Source of the DNA: Nitrospirota bacterium
GTDB taxonomy: Bacteria > Nitrospirota > Nitrospiria > SBBL01 > JAADHI01
Reading direction: 5' to 3'
NCBI GenBank assembly: GCA_029261135.1
Contig: JAJDBX010000057.1
Coordinates: 1-64,000, forward strand
DNA: 64,000 bases
A program made the position numbers and the translations under genes. How positions within the stretch are numbered: the first letter of the stretch is position 1; every line of letters begins with the position of its first letter. This document shows, piece by piece, positions 10,278 through 20,383 of this stretch. The notes beneath the pieces are model-generated. The model saw nothing but the letters and a program-made list of their open reading frames with translations, was not told where the DNA came from and made no database searches.

Positions 10278-10481
10278 TCATTTTTTGAGCATTTTTGGCT
10301 CCTCAAGCCCATTAGCACCCGTCAAGACCCAAATGTCATTTAGAACCCCACGGGCGTTTTCACCCCCGAAAAGAATCATGTGGTTCTGTCCTGGGTCATA
10401 GACAAGGGGGTGATGACTTCTCGGCTGAGGGAGATCTCCAATGGGATGACCCTGTCTCCAAGAGAAGGAAACCTGTACCAC
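10278..10481 (-). pseudogene. Kelch-repeat protein fragment
   Basis: PQPRSHHPLVYDPGQNHMILFGGENARGVLNDIWVL is a Kelch-type motif; only about 67 aa remain. Confidence 0.6.
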
Positions 10482-10579
10482 TGGCGTTGATCAGAACCCA
10501 GAGATCATTTTGAAAAGTGCATCCCTGTTTTCCAGAGAGACCGTTAGCAAGCCAGAATAGACACATGAACCTTCGCTAT

Positions 10580-11290
10580 ATCGGCTTATGCGACCTTGGC
10601 TGGCCTTGGCTGAATTCATGCACTCACTTAAAACGGGTGAGACCGGTGTCGAAAAAGCTTTGGGGATGCCTCTTTTCGATTATCTCACAAAAAACCCGGA
10701 AGAAGCATCGTACTTTAGCGAGGCCATGCTTGAGTTACATGAGGCTGAACCGCCCGCGCCGAGGCGCTTATGATTTTTCAGATATCGCCACCCTGGTCGA
10801 TGTGGGGGGGGGCGCCACAGGGAATATGCTTGCTTCAATTTTAAAGCGCTTTGATGGTCCAAGCGGTTTGTTATTTGATCGGCCACATGTGCTTAGAGAA
10901 GCACATGCATTATTAGAATCACATGGTGTTGCAGCCCGGGCACGTATCGAATCAGGTGATTTCTTTTCGGGCGTCCCGGAGAGTGGCGACGCTTATCTCT
11001 TATCCCACATTATCCATAAGTGGAATGAAGATCACTGCCTGATGATTCTGGGGCATTGTCGAAAAGTGATGCAGCCAAAGGGACGCCTTTTAATTGTTGA
11101 AATGGTATTACCCGCCGGTGACACACCACATCCTGGGAAGCTATTGGATATGACCATGCTCTTGGTGCCAGGCGGGCAAGAGCGAACCGAGACCGAATAT
11201 GTGGATTTGACTGCCAAGGCCGAGTTCCGTCTCAAGCGTGTCGTCTCCACACAGTCTGCCGTGAGTGTGTTAGAGTGCGTTCAGATTTAG
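10580..11290 (+). pseudogene. SAM-dependent O-methyltransferase (Methyltransf_2-like), N-truncated and frameshifted
   Basis: Frame 1: LAEFMHSLKTGETGVEKALGMPLFDYLTKNPEEASYFSEAMLELHEAE. Continues in another frame: AYDFSDIATLVDVGGGATGNMLASILKRFDGPSGLLFDRPHV...SHIIHKWNEDHCLMILGHCRKVMQPKGRLLIVEMVLP. Frame change near 10750-10770. Confidence 0.8.
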
Positions 11291-11409
11291 ACCGAATTCT
11301 ACGTTTCAAAACGCCCTTTATTTTCAGTCCGAATCATAATGTTTGTGTCCTTGCTTCTTAATGGATACATCACCATAAGTGAAGTGCACTCTGCTCTATA
11401 TTTTTAGAT

Positions 11410-11721
11410 TTAAATCCCCCCGACCCAAATCGCCGCCATCATGAGACACAAGCCGGACAAAGTGGTGACCGCCGCAAATTTTCTTTCTTGGCTCATATTC
11501 GCCGTGATTGCTTGGTTCAGCCGATATTGATAATAGGTTACATCTCTCCAGCTTTTGTCTTGCGAGACTTCCTCCACACCCAAATGCAGCAAGATCTTAC
11601 TTTGAATACGCTGCAGAGTCTCCGCTTCACTGAAGCCGCTGCTGATGCAGGCGGGCAAACTGGGGACTGTTGCCTGATACTCCCCACGATCACGCTTTGT
11701 TAGTAGGATTTTAAATTTCAT
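11410..11721 (-). CDS. HicB-like antitoxin-fold protein with C-terminal transmembrane segment
   Basis: MKFKILLTKRDRGEYQATVPSLPACISSGFSEAETLQRIQSKILLHL (HicB/UPF0150-like) followed by FAAVTTLSGLCLMMAAIWVGGI. Confidence 0.6.
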   Translation of the reverse strand: MKFKILLTKRDRGEYQATVPSLPACISSGFSEAETLQRIQSKILLHLGVEEVSQDKSWRDVTYYQYRLNQAITANMSQERKFAAVTTLSGLCLMMAAIWVGGI

Positions 11722-12068
11722 TGGTCTATCCCTCCCGAATATTATCGATTGATCCAGCTCTTTATGCCTATTTTAAATAGCAAAGTTGATGCCAAAAGAG
11801 AGTGTCCTTGTCGGATGAATCCGGTGGGTTATTTTGCCCTATTTACAAATCAAGACCGTATATTGTTTTGGAATTCAAAAAAATCTTTCCAAATTCTGAA
11901 AATGAGAAAGATCGATGCTGAGGTGAGGCTAGTGTGGCCCTTATATTTTCAGGCAGGCCTTTTCTAAAGGGATTCTAACGGAACGATTTTGGATCTATTG
12001 GAAGTACAGTATCGGAAGCGTATGATAATAAAAAATCAAACCAGGTAGAGCTAGCCGGAAGAATACAG

Positions 12069-13028
12069 TTGAAACCTTTGAATAAAGCAGTCTTCCTTAT
12101 CATGCTTTCTCTCTTTATTTCTTTAAATGCACCTGCATTGGGAAAAAACGAGACAATTTCACACGAAGACATCAGTGTCGAATTTGAGGCCTCCTTAGAG
12201 AAGGCGGCCCAAGAAATCATCGCTATATATCCTGCACTGAAAATGGAGCTCGAAGATCTTTTCAAATGGCCATTGAATTTCAATCCGAAAGTGATTCTCA
12301 CAATCGCCCGGCATGACTTTCAAGGCTTCTCTGACAGTACGCTGGTTTTGGCTTACGCCCAGCCTCAAACACATCTCATCGTGATGGATTATTCAAAAAT
12401 GAAGGACAACCCACTCAGGCTGAGCGCAACCCTGAAACATGAATTGAGCCACCTTTTGCTTCATGATCAGATCGGGATGAAAAACCTGCCAAAATGGCTG
12501 GATGAAGGCTTGTCACAGTGGGCCAGTGGCGGGATGTCCGATATTTTAATGGGTGGAAAAGGTGATGAACTCAAACAGGCCAACCTGCGGGAACGTTGGA
12601 TTCCGCTTTCGTCTATAAAGCAATCCTTTCCAAATGAAGAAAAAAAGCGTTTACTCGCCTACGCTCAATCTAAAAGCATTGTCGAATATATCCACAATAC
12701 GTTTGAGATCAGCGGCATCAGGGCGATATTGGCAGAGCTGAAGGCGGGAGAGGAGATCGATGTGGCCATTCAAAAAGGGATTTCAATTTCAATCGGAGTA
12801 CTTGAAAAAAGATGGCACGCCGACCTCAGTGAAAAAATGACAGGTGTCGCCTTTTTTGGAGACCATCTTGTCTTGATCATCTTCTCAATGGGAGGCCTGA
12901 TGACAGTCTATGGGTTTTTCCGGCTGATGCTTCAAAGAAAAAGATATAGAGAAAAGGAAGAGGAAGAAGAGATCTTAAGGCAACTGTTTGAGGATTTTGA
13001 TCAAAAAAATAACGATTCCTTCGACTAA
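12069..13028 (+). CDS. Secreted MA-clan-like metalloprotease with HELSH motif and C-terminal TM
   Basis: TTG start, signal peptide, LKHELSHLLLHD followed by LPKWLDEGLSQWASGG (gluzincin-type HExxH...E); C-terminal hydrophobic helix. Confidence 0.8.
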   Translation: MKPLNKAVFLIMLSLFISLNAPALGKNETISHEDISVEFEASLEKAAQEIIAIYPALKMELEDLFKWPLNFNPKVILTIARHDFQGFSDSTLVLAYAQPQTHLIVMDYSKMKDNPLRLSATLKHELSHLLLHDQIGMKNLPKWLDEGLSQWASGGMSDILMGGKGDELKQANLRERWIPLSSIKQSFPNEEKKRLLAYAQSKSIVEYIHNTFEISGIRAILAELKAGEEIDVAIQKGISISIGVLEKRWHADLSEKMTGVAFFGDHLVLIIFSMGGLMTVYGFFRLMLQRKRYREKEEEEEILRQLFEDFDQKNNDSFD

Positions 13029-13323
13029 AAGAAGTTCGAGAAGGATATTCCTTCTGGATACTCGAAGAATTTTTTCAGTATCAAAATTAAAAGATAAAAA
13101 ATTTTCACTACAAAGGATCCCTTACTTTTGGATGATAAAGTTGGTGCTCGTAAGTCTGTCCCTGTGGTGGGCCTTTTTTTGAGAGTAAGCTTAAGCGTCA
13201 CGGGAGACAATCGGTAAACTAAAATAGCCACGAACACTGACACAGAGAAACCGCTTTTTAAGTCACATTCTGAGTGAATTTGATAAGACATTGATTGCAG
13301 AAAAAAGGTAGAATTATGAAGAA

Positions 13324-14019
13324 ATGTATTACGCACTCAACAAACAAGCTGTCTTCCCCGATCCGAACGAAGCCGATGAAGATGGTCTCTTGGCCTATGG
13401 TGGCGATTTAAGTCCTGAGCGATTACTCAGGGCCTATTCCGAAGGGATCTTTCCCTGGCCTCACGGTGATGACACCCCCCTGCTTTGGTTTTCTCCCGAT
13501 CCAAGAACAGTACTTTTACCCGAACACATTCATATTGGGCGGTCACTCAAAAAAATTTTAAAAAAACAGCTTTTTGAAGTACACTTGGATACGGCTTTTG
13601 AACAAGTGGTTCATGCTTGTGCAAGTGTGAAAAGAAAAGAGGAAGCCGGCACATGGATTACGGATGAAATAATGGAAGGCTATTGCCGCCTTCACACCTT
13701 AGGTTACGCCCACTCCGCAGAAGCGTGGCAGGACAATGAACTCGTTGGCGGACTCTACGGTGTTTCTTTAGGGGCCGCATTTTTTGGGGAATCGCTCTTT
13801 ACACTTCGAAACAATGCATCCAAAGTGGTGCTTGTCACCTTGCTGTCTCAGCTCCAAAAGTGGCGATTCCATTTTGTAGATTGCCAAATGCGCACAAATC
13901 TGATGGGGCAACTGGGTGCAGTCGATTGGGAGCGGAAGCGTTTCTTGAGTGAATTAAAAAAAGCAATGCGTGTCTCAACACGGCAAGGGATGTGGCAGAT
14001 TGATCCTGAACTCTCGTAG
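13324..14019 (+). CDS. aat: Leucyl/phenylalanyl-tRNA--protein transferase
   Basis: FPDPNEADEDGLLAYGGDLSPERLLRAYSEGIFPWP...LLWFSPDPRTVL...SAEAWQDNELVGGLYGVSLGAAFFGESLF, characteristic of Aat. Confidence 0.97.
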   Translation: MYYALNKQAVFPDPNEADEDGLLAYGGDLSPERLLRAYSEGIFPWPHGDDTPLLWFSPDPRTVLLPEHIHIGRSLKKILKKQLFEVHLDTAFEQVVHACASVKRKEEAGTWITDEIMEGYCRLHTLGYAHSAEAWQDNELVGGLYGVSLGAAFFGESLFTLRNNASKVVLVTLLSQLQKWRFHFVDCQMRTNLMGQLGAVDWERKRFLSELKKAMRVSTRQGMWQIDPELS

Positions 14020-14037
14020 AAAGACCAAAACAGGAAA

Positions 14038-14682
14038 CTATTTCCTGGGTGGCATGCCCCCTGGGGGCATTGAGATCTTTTTATAACCTGAAGGGATTTC
14101 AAATAGGAGGGGATCAAGTTTCTTGACTTTGATATTGGCTAATTGAAGTAATAAGTGTTGATTATTGTTAAAAAATTCCTGGCGAATCGGGGCGTTGTCA
14201 AATTCGATGGCTTCCCAAACAAGTCCGCTTTTCCGCGTGCCATCCTCCTCTTCCCAAGCCAGCTTAAATTTATTGGTCATGATCCCTGCCACAGGCTCTT
14301 TTGCGAGAAAAATTTTCTCGTAATTTCGTTTTTTCTCCCGTGAAACCTCGCCGGGACCTCCTGGGTTACCCAGAGATTCCATATACATTTTTTCATCGGG
14401 CATGAGTGTCCAAAAAATGGGGACTTCTGTATCGCCCCGTGAAATGTTAATGGAACGCCGACCCGCAATGACGACCTCCATTCTCAGTTTCTTTTTTTGA
14501 GAAAAGATGCGCGACGAAAAAATACGCGGGTTTGCGCCAATTTCACCCTGAGAGATGGTGACAAACTGATCGGCGATGTAATCGGCCCAGGCCATCCGGG
14601 GCATCAAAACGAACAGGACAATCAATATTAGGGCGCGGTAAGCCTTACGACGAAGCATCCATTTCTCCAAAATGAAGGCCAT
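14038..14682 (-). CDS. LolA/outer-membrane lipoprotein-sorting-like secreted protein
   Basis: Signal peptide; repeated beta-strand pattern similar to DUF4412/LolA-like proteins (EKMYMESL, SGLVWEAIEF). Confidence 0.5.
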   Translation of the reverse strand: MAFILEKWMLRRKAYRALILIVLFVLMPRMAWADYIADQFVTISQGEIGANPRIFSSRIFSQKKKLRMEVVIAGRRSINISRGDTEVPIFWTLMPDEKMYMESLGNPGGPGEVSREKKRNYEKIFLAKEPVAGIMTNKFKLAWEEEDGTRKSGLVWEAIEFDNAPIRQEFFNNNQHLLLQLANIKVKKLDPLLFEIPSGYKKISMPPGGMPPRK

Positions 14683-14809
14683 AATATAGCATTATTACGA
14701 TTCTGACGGCAATCTGAATCCGCTTGATCCAGATCTTCATTTCCGATAAGCTCAATCAGAGCGGTCATAAATATCCCATACAGGGGAATATTAAGGTATC
14801 ATTTAAAAG

Positions 14810-16231
14810 ATGAAAACGCGCAAAACCAAAATTGTAGCCACATTTGGCCCAGCTGTAGATACGCCGGAAATGCTCTCTCGGTTGATTAAAGCGGGAACCA
14901 ATGTCATTCGCCTTAATTTTTCGCATGGCACACAAAAAAAACATGGCGAAACCATCCGCCTGATCCGGAAAATTTCGAAAGAACTCAATCAGCCAGTGGC
15001 CATTCTTCAAGATCTTCAGGGGCCAAAGGTTCGGATTGGCCCCTTAAAAGCAGCATCCTACGTCCTCAAACGCCATGCGGCCTTTAAACTCTTAAAAAAC
15101 CCTATACTAGGCACAGAGACTGCCGCATCGACAGACTACCCCATTTTATATAAAAAAGTGCGGCCCGAGGATCAGATCCTCATTAATGACGGAAAGATTA
15201 TTCTAAAAGTCCTCGAAATCAAACAGGGTGAAATCCACTGCCGCGTTGTTGAAGGCGGCACTTTGGAAGCAAACAAAGGGGTGAATGTACCGGGAAGAGC
15301 ACTGGGTTTTCCGGCTTTAACAGAAAAAGATAAAAAAGATTTGGCATTCGGGCTGTCACAGCAGGTCGACTATATCGCCCTATCAATGGTTCGCACTGCA
15401 GACGATGTGAGGGCCGTCAAGACACTTACAAAAAAGACGGGCCCTTGGACACCCGTCATCGCAAAACTCGAACAAGCGATGGCGATTGAGAATTTGGAAA
15501 GCATCATGGCGGTCGCAGATGGGGTTATGGTGGCGCGAGGAGATCTCGGGGTTGAAATTCCACTGGAAGAGGTGCCGCTTTTACAAAAGAAAATTATTAA
15601 GCTGGCTAATAAAGCGCGTATTCCAGTCATCACGGCGACACAAATGTTGGAATCGATGGTCGCGCATGCACGGCCAACCCGTGCGGAAGTTTCAGATGTG
15701 GCCAACGCGATTTTTGATGGGACAGATGCCCTCATGCTTTCTGGAGAAACGGCTTCGGGGAAGCACCCGATTCGTGCCGTTCAAATGATGTCTCGTATTG
15801 CGTTGTCAGCAGAAAAGGAGCTGTCGGATATTCATCCATCCACTGAAAAAGGCATCCCCGTGCCGGAGGCGATGAGTCAAGCTGCTTGCACTTTAGCCTC
15901 ACAAACGAATGCAAAAGCCATTGTAACCTCAACCCTTTCAGGCGGTTCTGCACTGAGGCTTTCAAAATATCGACCGGAGATCCCTATTTTTGCTTTTACA
16001 CCCAGTCCTGAAGTGGCACGCCGGATGAACTTGTATTGGGGGGTTTCTCCCTTTCTCATGCCGATGCTTAGCCAGAAAGAGGATCTTTTTGTGGCGATGA
16101 TCAAGAAGGTACAAGCAGAAAAACTGGTAAAAAAAGGAGACCTTTTTTTGATGGTCTCTCAATCTCCCCGAAAACAGTCAAAAATGGATGAGTTGCCGCC
16201 GACCGATTTGATTAAGATTCACCAAATGTGA
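14810..16231 (+). CDS. pyk: Pyruvate kinase
   Basis: RKTKIVATFGPA, NVIRLNFSHG, ILQDLQGPKVRIG, MVARGDLGVEIP, VITATQMLESM, DGTDALMLSGETASG. Confidence 0.98.
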   Translation: MKTRKTKIVATFGPAVDTPEMLSRLIKAGTNVIRLNFSHGTQKKHGETIRLIRKISKELNQPVAILQDLQGPKVRIGPLKAASYVLKRHAAFKLLKNPILGTETAASTDYPILYKKVRPEDQILINDGKIILKVLEIKQGEIHCRVVEGGTLEANKGVNVPGRALGFPALTEKDKKDLAFGLSQQVDYIALSMVRTADDVRAVKTLTKKTGPWTPVIAKLEQAMAIENLESIMAVADGVMVARGDLGVEIPLEEVPLLQKKIIKLANKARIPVITATQMLESMVAHARPTRAEVSDVANAIFDGTDALMLSGETASGKHPIRAVQMMSRIALSAEKELSDIHPSTEKGIPVPEAMSQAACTLASQTNAKAIVTSTLSGGSALRLSKYRPEIPIFAFTPSPEVARRMNLYWGVSPFLMPMLSQKEDLFVAMIKKVQAEKLVKKGDLFLMVSQSPRKQSKMDELPPTDLIKIHQM

Positions 16232-16274
16232 GGATGCTTCTTCTCACGTGAATCAGGTCTACAGCACAAAAAAA

Positions 16275-16307
16275 AGCGCCAAGATGAATCCCTTGGGGCT
16301 TTTTTTG
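16275..16307 (+). terminator. Intrinsic terminator downstream of pyk
   Basis: AGCGCCAAG-atgaatcc-CTTGGGGCT-TTTTTTG; the A-rich left flank could also serve the opposite-strand csp gene. Confidence 0.7.
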
Positions 16308-16333
16308 TGACAATATACTATGAAAACTAAAAG

Positions 16334-16534
16334 CTATGCTTTTACAACATTAGCCGCTTGTGGTCCTTTATCGCCAGAACTGACTTCAAATTCAACCTCT
16401 TCACCTTCTTCAAGGGACTTAAAACCTTCTCCTTGAATTGCAGTAAAGTGAACGAAGATCTCATTTCCATCTTCTTGCGTAATAAATCCGTAACCTTTGC
16501 TGGCATTGAACCACTTCACACGACCTTTAAGCAT
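16334..16534 (-). CDS. cspA: Cold-shock protein (CspA family), second copy
   Basis: From [69 protein letters not shown] at 16534 is preceded by AGGAGGA; the track extends further upstream. Confidence 0.95.
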   Translation of the reverse strand: MLKGRVKWFNASKGYGFITQEDGNEIFVHFTAIQGEGFKSLEEGEEVEFEVSSGDKGPQAANVVKA

Positions 16535-16685
16535 TTGTTCACTCCTCCTGTTTACGGGTACGACCCTGAGCTTTCCCCAAGTTTGATCTGAGGGACTAAA
16601 AACTGTGATCTCATACAAACACCAGTCTTAACCAATGACAACACCCATGACGCCATTTCAATCAAGAATACTCCCAAGAAGGAAT

Positions 16686-16714
16686 TTTATAGTATTGGCA
16701 GAAAAAGAGTCAAG
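16686..16714 (-). promoter_or_regulatory. Sigma70-like promoter for the second csp gene
   Basis: Reverse strand: TTGACT (16714-16709), about 17-nt spacer, TATAAA (16691-16686). Confidence 0.6.
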
Positions 16715-16747
16715 CCATTTTCAGTGGATCCAAATCTCGGAAAAAAC

Positions 16748-19165
16748 TTAAGACAAAGCAAGGACTTTTGTAAGAGAGGAAAGGGCTTCGAGCAAAGCAT
16801 TTACAGATTGAAAGCGTTTGTTTTTTTCTTTTTCAATACATTTTAAGACGATGGTATTCAATTCATCCGGGAGATCCGGTGTCGTCATTTTGGGTGGTGT
16901 CGGTGGGGTATGGAGATGTTGGTAGTAAATGTCACCTTTTGAAAAAGGCGGGTGTCCCGTTAACATACGATAAAAGGTGCACCCTAAAGAATAAATGTCT
17001 GATAGGGTGTCTACCTTTTCTCCGATGATCTGTTCAGGCGGCATATAAAGCGGTGTCCCCTTGACAGAGGTATTTTCTTTCATCGTGTCCGTGAGGACTT
17101 TTGCCAGACCAAAATCCATAATTTTCACGGTTCTATCTTTGAGCAGCATGATATTTCCGGGCTTCAAATCACGATGAATAACATTCCGCTCATGCGCATA
17201 ACTCACCCCGCGGCATACCGACTTCATGATTTCAACACGCACTCTCACGGAGGATTTATATTTTTCTAAATAGTGTTTCAGACTCATGCCATCGATATAC
17301 TCCATCGTAATATAGATCTCGTCTTCGTTTTTACCCGTATCAAATATCGTCACAATATTGGGATGATTCAAGGCCGCAGCAATGCGCGCCTCTTGCAAAA
17401 AATTTTTAAGAACAGTCGCATTTTCCCGGATTGACTGCGGAAGAATTTTATAGGCCACTTCGCGTTTTAATACCGCATCTTCGGCAAGATAAACCACCCC
17501 CATCCCGCCTTGTCCAATTTTTTTGATCATCTTGTATCGACCGGGAGATACAGCCCCTTGTGTGTCAGCTGATTTAGAAGCAGCAGAGGCGCTCGCTTCC
17601 AAGGCCTTTTGTTCTTTTTCTAATGTTTTTTTTAGCAGTGAACTCCGTTGCTTCACGTCTTTGTAGTTAAAATCAGTACTCAATATCTGTTCATAAAGAG
17701 TATTGGCTTCGTTAAAGGACTCTTCAGATTCATGCAAAATTGCAAGCCGGTAGTAAATGTCAATATTTTTAGCCGATATCGGCTGCCTTGAAGTGACTTT
17801 TTGAAAACAATCTTTTGCAGAGGGGATCATTTTACGCTCAATCAGTAATTCTCCCAAGAGCAGAGAAGCCGAACAGAAATCTTCTGAGTCTGCGTCTACT
17901 TTTTGTAGATGGGAAATACTTTGGTCAATATCTCCACTTTGTTGAAACAAGAGGCCTGCTGAATAATAATTCCCAATCAATTCTTGCATTTGAGCCGCAG
18001 GTGTAAATTCTTTGAGTTTGACGTAAAGGTCAGATGCCTCATCAAGACGACCCGCTTTTTCAAATGACTTTGCTGCAGAGGCAAGATTACCCTCTAAAAG
18101 GAAGAGATCTGCAGAGCGGTGGTAATCTCCTGCCTGCTGATACATCTCACCCGCTTCAGATTTATGACCGAGTTGTTCATATATTTCTGCGGCTTCTGAC
18201 CAACTTTCCCCTTTTTGAAATGACTTTGCCGCTTCCAGGAGATCTCCATCTTCTTGATACTTCTTTGCCATGACCCAATGGCCTTGTTTCTGATCGCCCA
18301 TGTCATCAAAAAGCTTCGCTGCTTTGTTATACAGCTTTGCCGAAAGGTAAAACTGAGCAGCCTTTTCAAGATCCCCGCTATGGACTGCGGCATCAGCCGC
18401 TTGCTCTGGAAAATTTCCGGCAGAAAAAATCTCCATCGCTTTTTTGAATTTTTTGGTTCTCACATAAAGCGTGCCACTTTCAAAAGCGGCATCGGCAATC
18501 TGGTTCTTTTTTTCAGAGGTAATATTTGAAGAACCGACCTTCTGCTTTAGAAAATACGCTTCAAATTTTTCAGCGGCTCGTTCATAATCTTTAGAGAGCT
18601 TGTACAGTTGGGCTGACTTGAGTTGTTTTCCGAATTTTTCATACTGGATAGCCGCTTTTTTATATTCTTTTCCTTTTTCATACATTTCTGCCGCAAGTAA
18701 ATTCTTATTGCATTTTAAGTAACAATCAGCCGCTTGAAGATAATTTCTTCCACGCTGGTACATAATGGCTGATTTTTCAGAATCACCCGAAAGGTTATAG
18801 AATTGCGCCGCATCATCCCATTGCTTCAAATGTTCATAAACACGTCCGAGTTTTTGAAACGCGCGTACAGATTTATAGGCTTCAATGGCTTGTTGATAAT
18901 TCTGGGCTTGTTCATAAAGTTCTCCTGCCAGTAGCGGATCTTGTGATCTCGCGGCTTGCTCGGAGACCTGCCGCGTGTTCAGAGAACTTCCTCCTTCCAT
19001 GGCGCTATATTTCTTAAATAGAGAGAAACCCCAAATCAGCAAGAGCATTAAACACGCATAGGCAACAAGGGACATGCCTGATAACGAAATGACATAGTCG
19101 AGCGCAATGCGCGGAAAGTCCTTAAGAATCGGGACGAAGTTCTCTTTTAAGAACGAAAAATCCAT
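16748..19165 (-). CDS. Membrane-anchored TPR-solenoid protein with C-terminal Hanks-type Ser/Thr kinase
   Basis: N-terminal TM (MSLVAYACLMLLLIWGF), about a dozen TPR-like repeats, then YKMIKKIGQGGMGVVYLAED, HRDLKPGNIMLL, DFGLAK, GTPLYMPPEQ. Confidence 0.95.
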   Translation of the reverse strand: MDFSFLKENFVPILKDFPRIALDYVISLSGMSLVAYACLMLLLIWGFSLFKKYSAMEGGSSLNTRQVSEQAARSQDPLLAGELYEQAQNYQQAIEAYKSVRAFQKLGRVYEHLKQWDDAAQFYNLSGDSEKSAIMYQRGRNYLQAADCYLKCNKNLLAAEMYEKGKEYKKAAIQYEKFGKQLKSAQLYKLSKDYERAAEKFEAYFLKQKVGSSNITSEKKNQIADAAFESGTLYVRTKKFKKAMEIFSAGNFPEQAADAAVHSGDLEKAAQFYLSAKLYNKAAKLFDDMGDQKQGHWVMAKKYQEDGDLLEAAKSFQKGESWSEAAEIYEQLGHKSEAGEMYQQAGDYHRSADLFLLEGNLASAAKSFEKAGRLDEASDLYVKLKEFTPAAQMQELIGNYYSAGLLFQQSGDIDQSISHLQKVDADSEDFCSASLLLGELLIERKMIPSAKDCFQKVTSRQPISAKNIDIYYRLAILHESEESFNEANTLYEQILSTDFNYKDVKQRSSLLKKTLEKEQKALEASASAASKSADTQGAVSPGRYKMIKKIGQGGMGVVYLAEDAVLKREVAYKILPQSIRENATVLKNFLQEARIAAALNHPNIVTIFDTGKNEDEIYITMEYIDGMSLKHYLEKYKSSVRVRVEIMKSVCRGVSYAHERNVIHRDLKPGNIMLLKDRTVKIMDFGLAKVLTDTMKENTSVKGTPLYMPPEQIIGEKVDTLSDIYSLGCTFYRMLTGHPPFSKGDIYYQHLHTPPTPPKMTTPDLPDELNTIVLKCIEKEKNKRFQSVNALLEALSSLTKVLALS

Positions 19166-20241
19166 CAGGCCAGAACCACTTTTAAACGAATATTACCGAG
19201 TCGAATTTCATCGTTGAGTGTTAGTTTTTTTTCACGGAGTTTGATGTCATTGACAAAGAGACCATTTGTGCTGTCATGATCACGAACCACTAGGCCAAAG
19301 TTTCCCCATTCCAGTTCTGCATGTTTACGAGAAATCTGAGGATCATTGAGACGCACATCGACGTTTCCCCTGCCTAGGATGACGGGTTTATTGGCCATCC
19401 GAATTAAAAATCCAGTGCGACTGCCTGTCAGAACCTCAACACACAATCCTGCTGTTTTTTCTTGATCAGCAGTATCTTCCAAAAGAACACTGGAAGGAAG
19501 AGGGGTCTGCTCGTCTCCGGAGAGATCATGGCCCCCTGTAATTTCATCTTGTACTTCATCGCCCTCAATCTTGTGATCCGATTCATGTTCTGATGCATTG
19601 CCTTGGTACTCCGAAATAAGCTGTTCTGCATTTTCAACATCTTGGGCGGGTTCGATATCTGTACTATCAAAAACTTCAATTTGAAAGGAATGTTCATCTG
19701 AAGACGTATCTGCCCAAAGCCGATCTTTCAAGTCTGACGTTTTAATTTTTTGAGCATCTTGGAAGTAAGCGTCTCGCAAATCGCCGTCAATAAAATAAAA
19801 GAGGTTGACCTGCTTATCGTTTTTTAACACAAGAACGGCTTCCTTTTTATTTTTTTTGATTTGGCCCAACAGCCATTCGGTATCGAGTGCCCGGTTCGTC
19901 ATAACTAAACTGGGCTGAACCTGGGCCAACATGAGTAATGACTTGAACAGGACAGGGCTGACCTGGTAGAGCGTCAGTGTCCCCTCAGACGCTTGTGATA
20001 GCTTAAAGTAATCTGAAAAAAGCAGTGCTTTGAAACGATCGGCTGTATGGCAGTAGGGTGCATACAAGCGATTCTCCAAAATGAATAAGAGAACGGACTG
20101 TTCCTCTCCATTTAAAAGTAAAATTGCAGTGCTGAGGTCTTCTTTTTGCTTAATTTTGCTCAGTATGGGCTCGATGGAATCGGGCGGTTTGAGCTGCGCT
20201 GAGAAGACCTTTTTTTCATTACAAATAAGGTCTGTATACAC
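19165..20241 (-). CDS. FHA-domain protein with N-terminal DUF4388/PatA-like region
   Basis: C-terminal FHA: VILGRGNVDVRLNDPQISRKHAELEWGNFGLVVRDHDSTNGLFVNDIKL; overlaps the kinase start by 1 bp. Confidence 0.88.
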   Translation of the reverse strand: MYTDLICNEKKVFSAQLKPPDSIEPILSKIKQKEDLSTAILLLNGEEQSVLLFILENRLYAPYCHTADRFKALLFSDYFKLSQASEGTLTLYQVSPVLFKSLLMLAQVQPSLVMTNRALDTEWLLGQIKKNKKEAVLVLKNDKQVNLFYFIDGDLRDAYFQDAQKIKTSDLKDRLWADTSSDEHSFQIEVFDSTDIEPAQDVENAEQLISEYQGNASEHESDHKIEGDEVQDEITGGHDLSGDEQTPLPSSVLLEDTADQEKTAGLCVEVLTGSRTGFLIRMANKPVILGRGNVDVRLNDPQISRKHAELEWGNFGLVVRDHDSTNGLFVNDIKLREKKLTLNDEIRLGNIRLKVVLA

Positions 20242-20383
20242 ATAACAAAGTCTATTTTATAAGTGAATTCTTGTCAAACAAGGCAGGGCTTACGACAGAG
20301 GTCTGAGGACTCAGAAAGGAATTGGGAGTAATAATTGAGGAAGGAAATAGAGAATTTACAAAAAGGGTTAAAAATGAAAGGTT

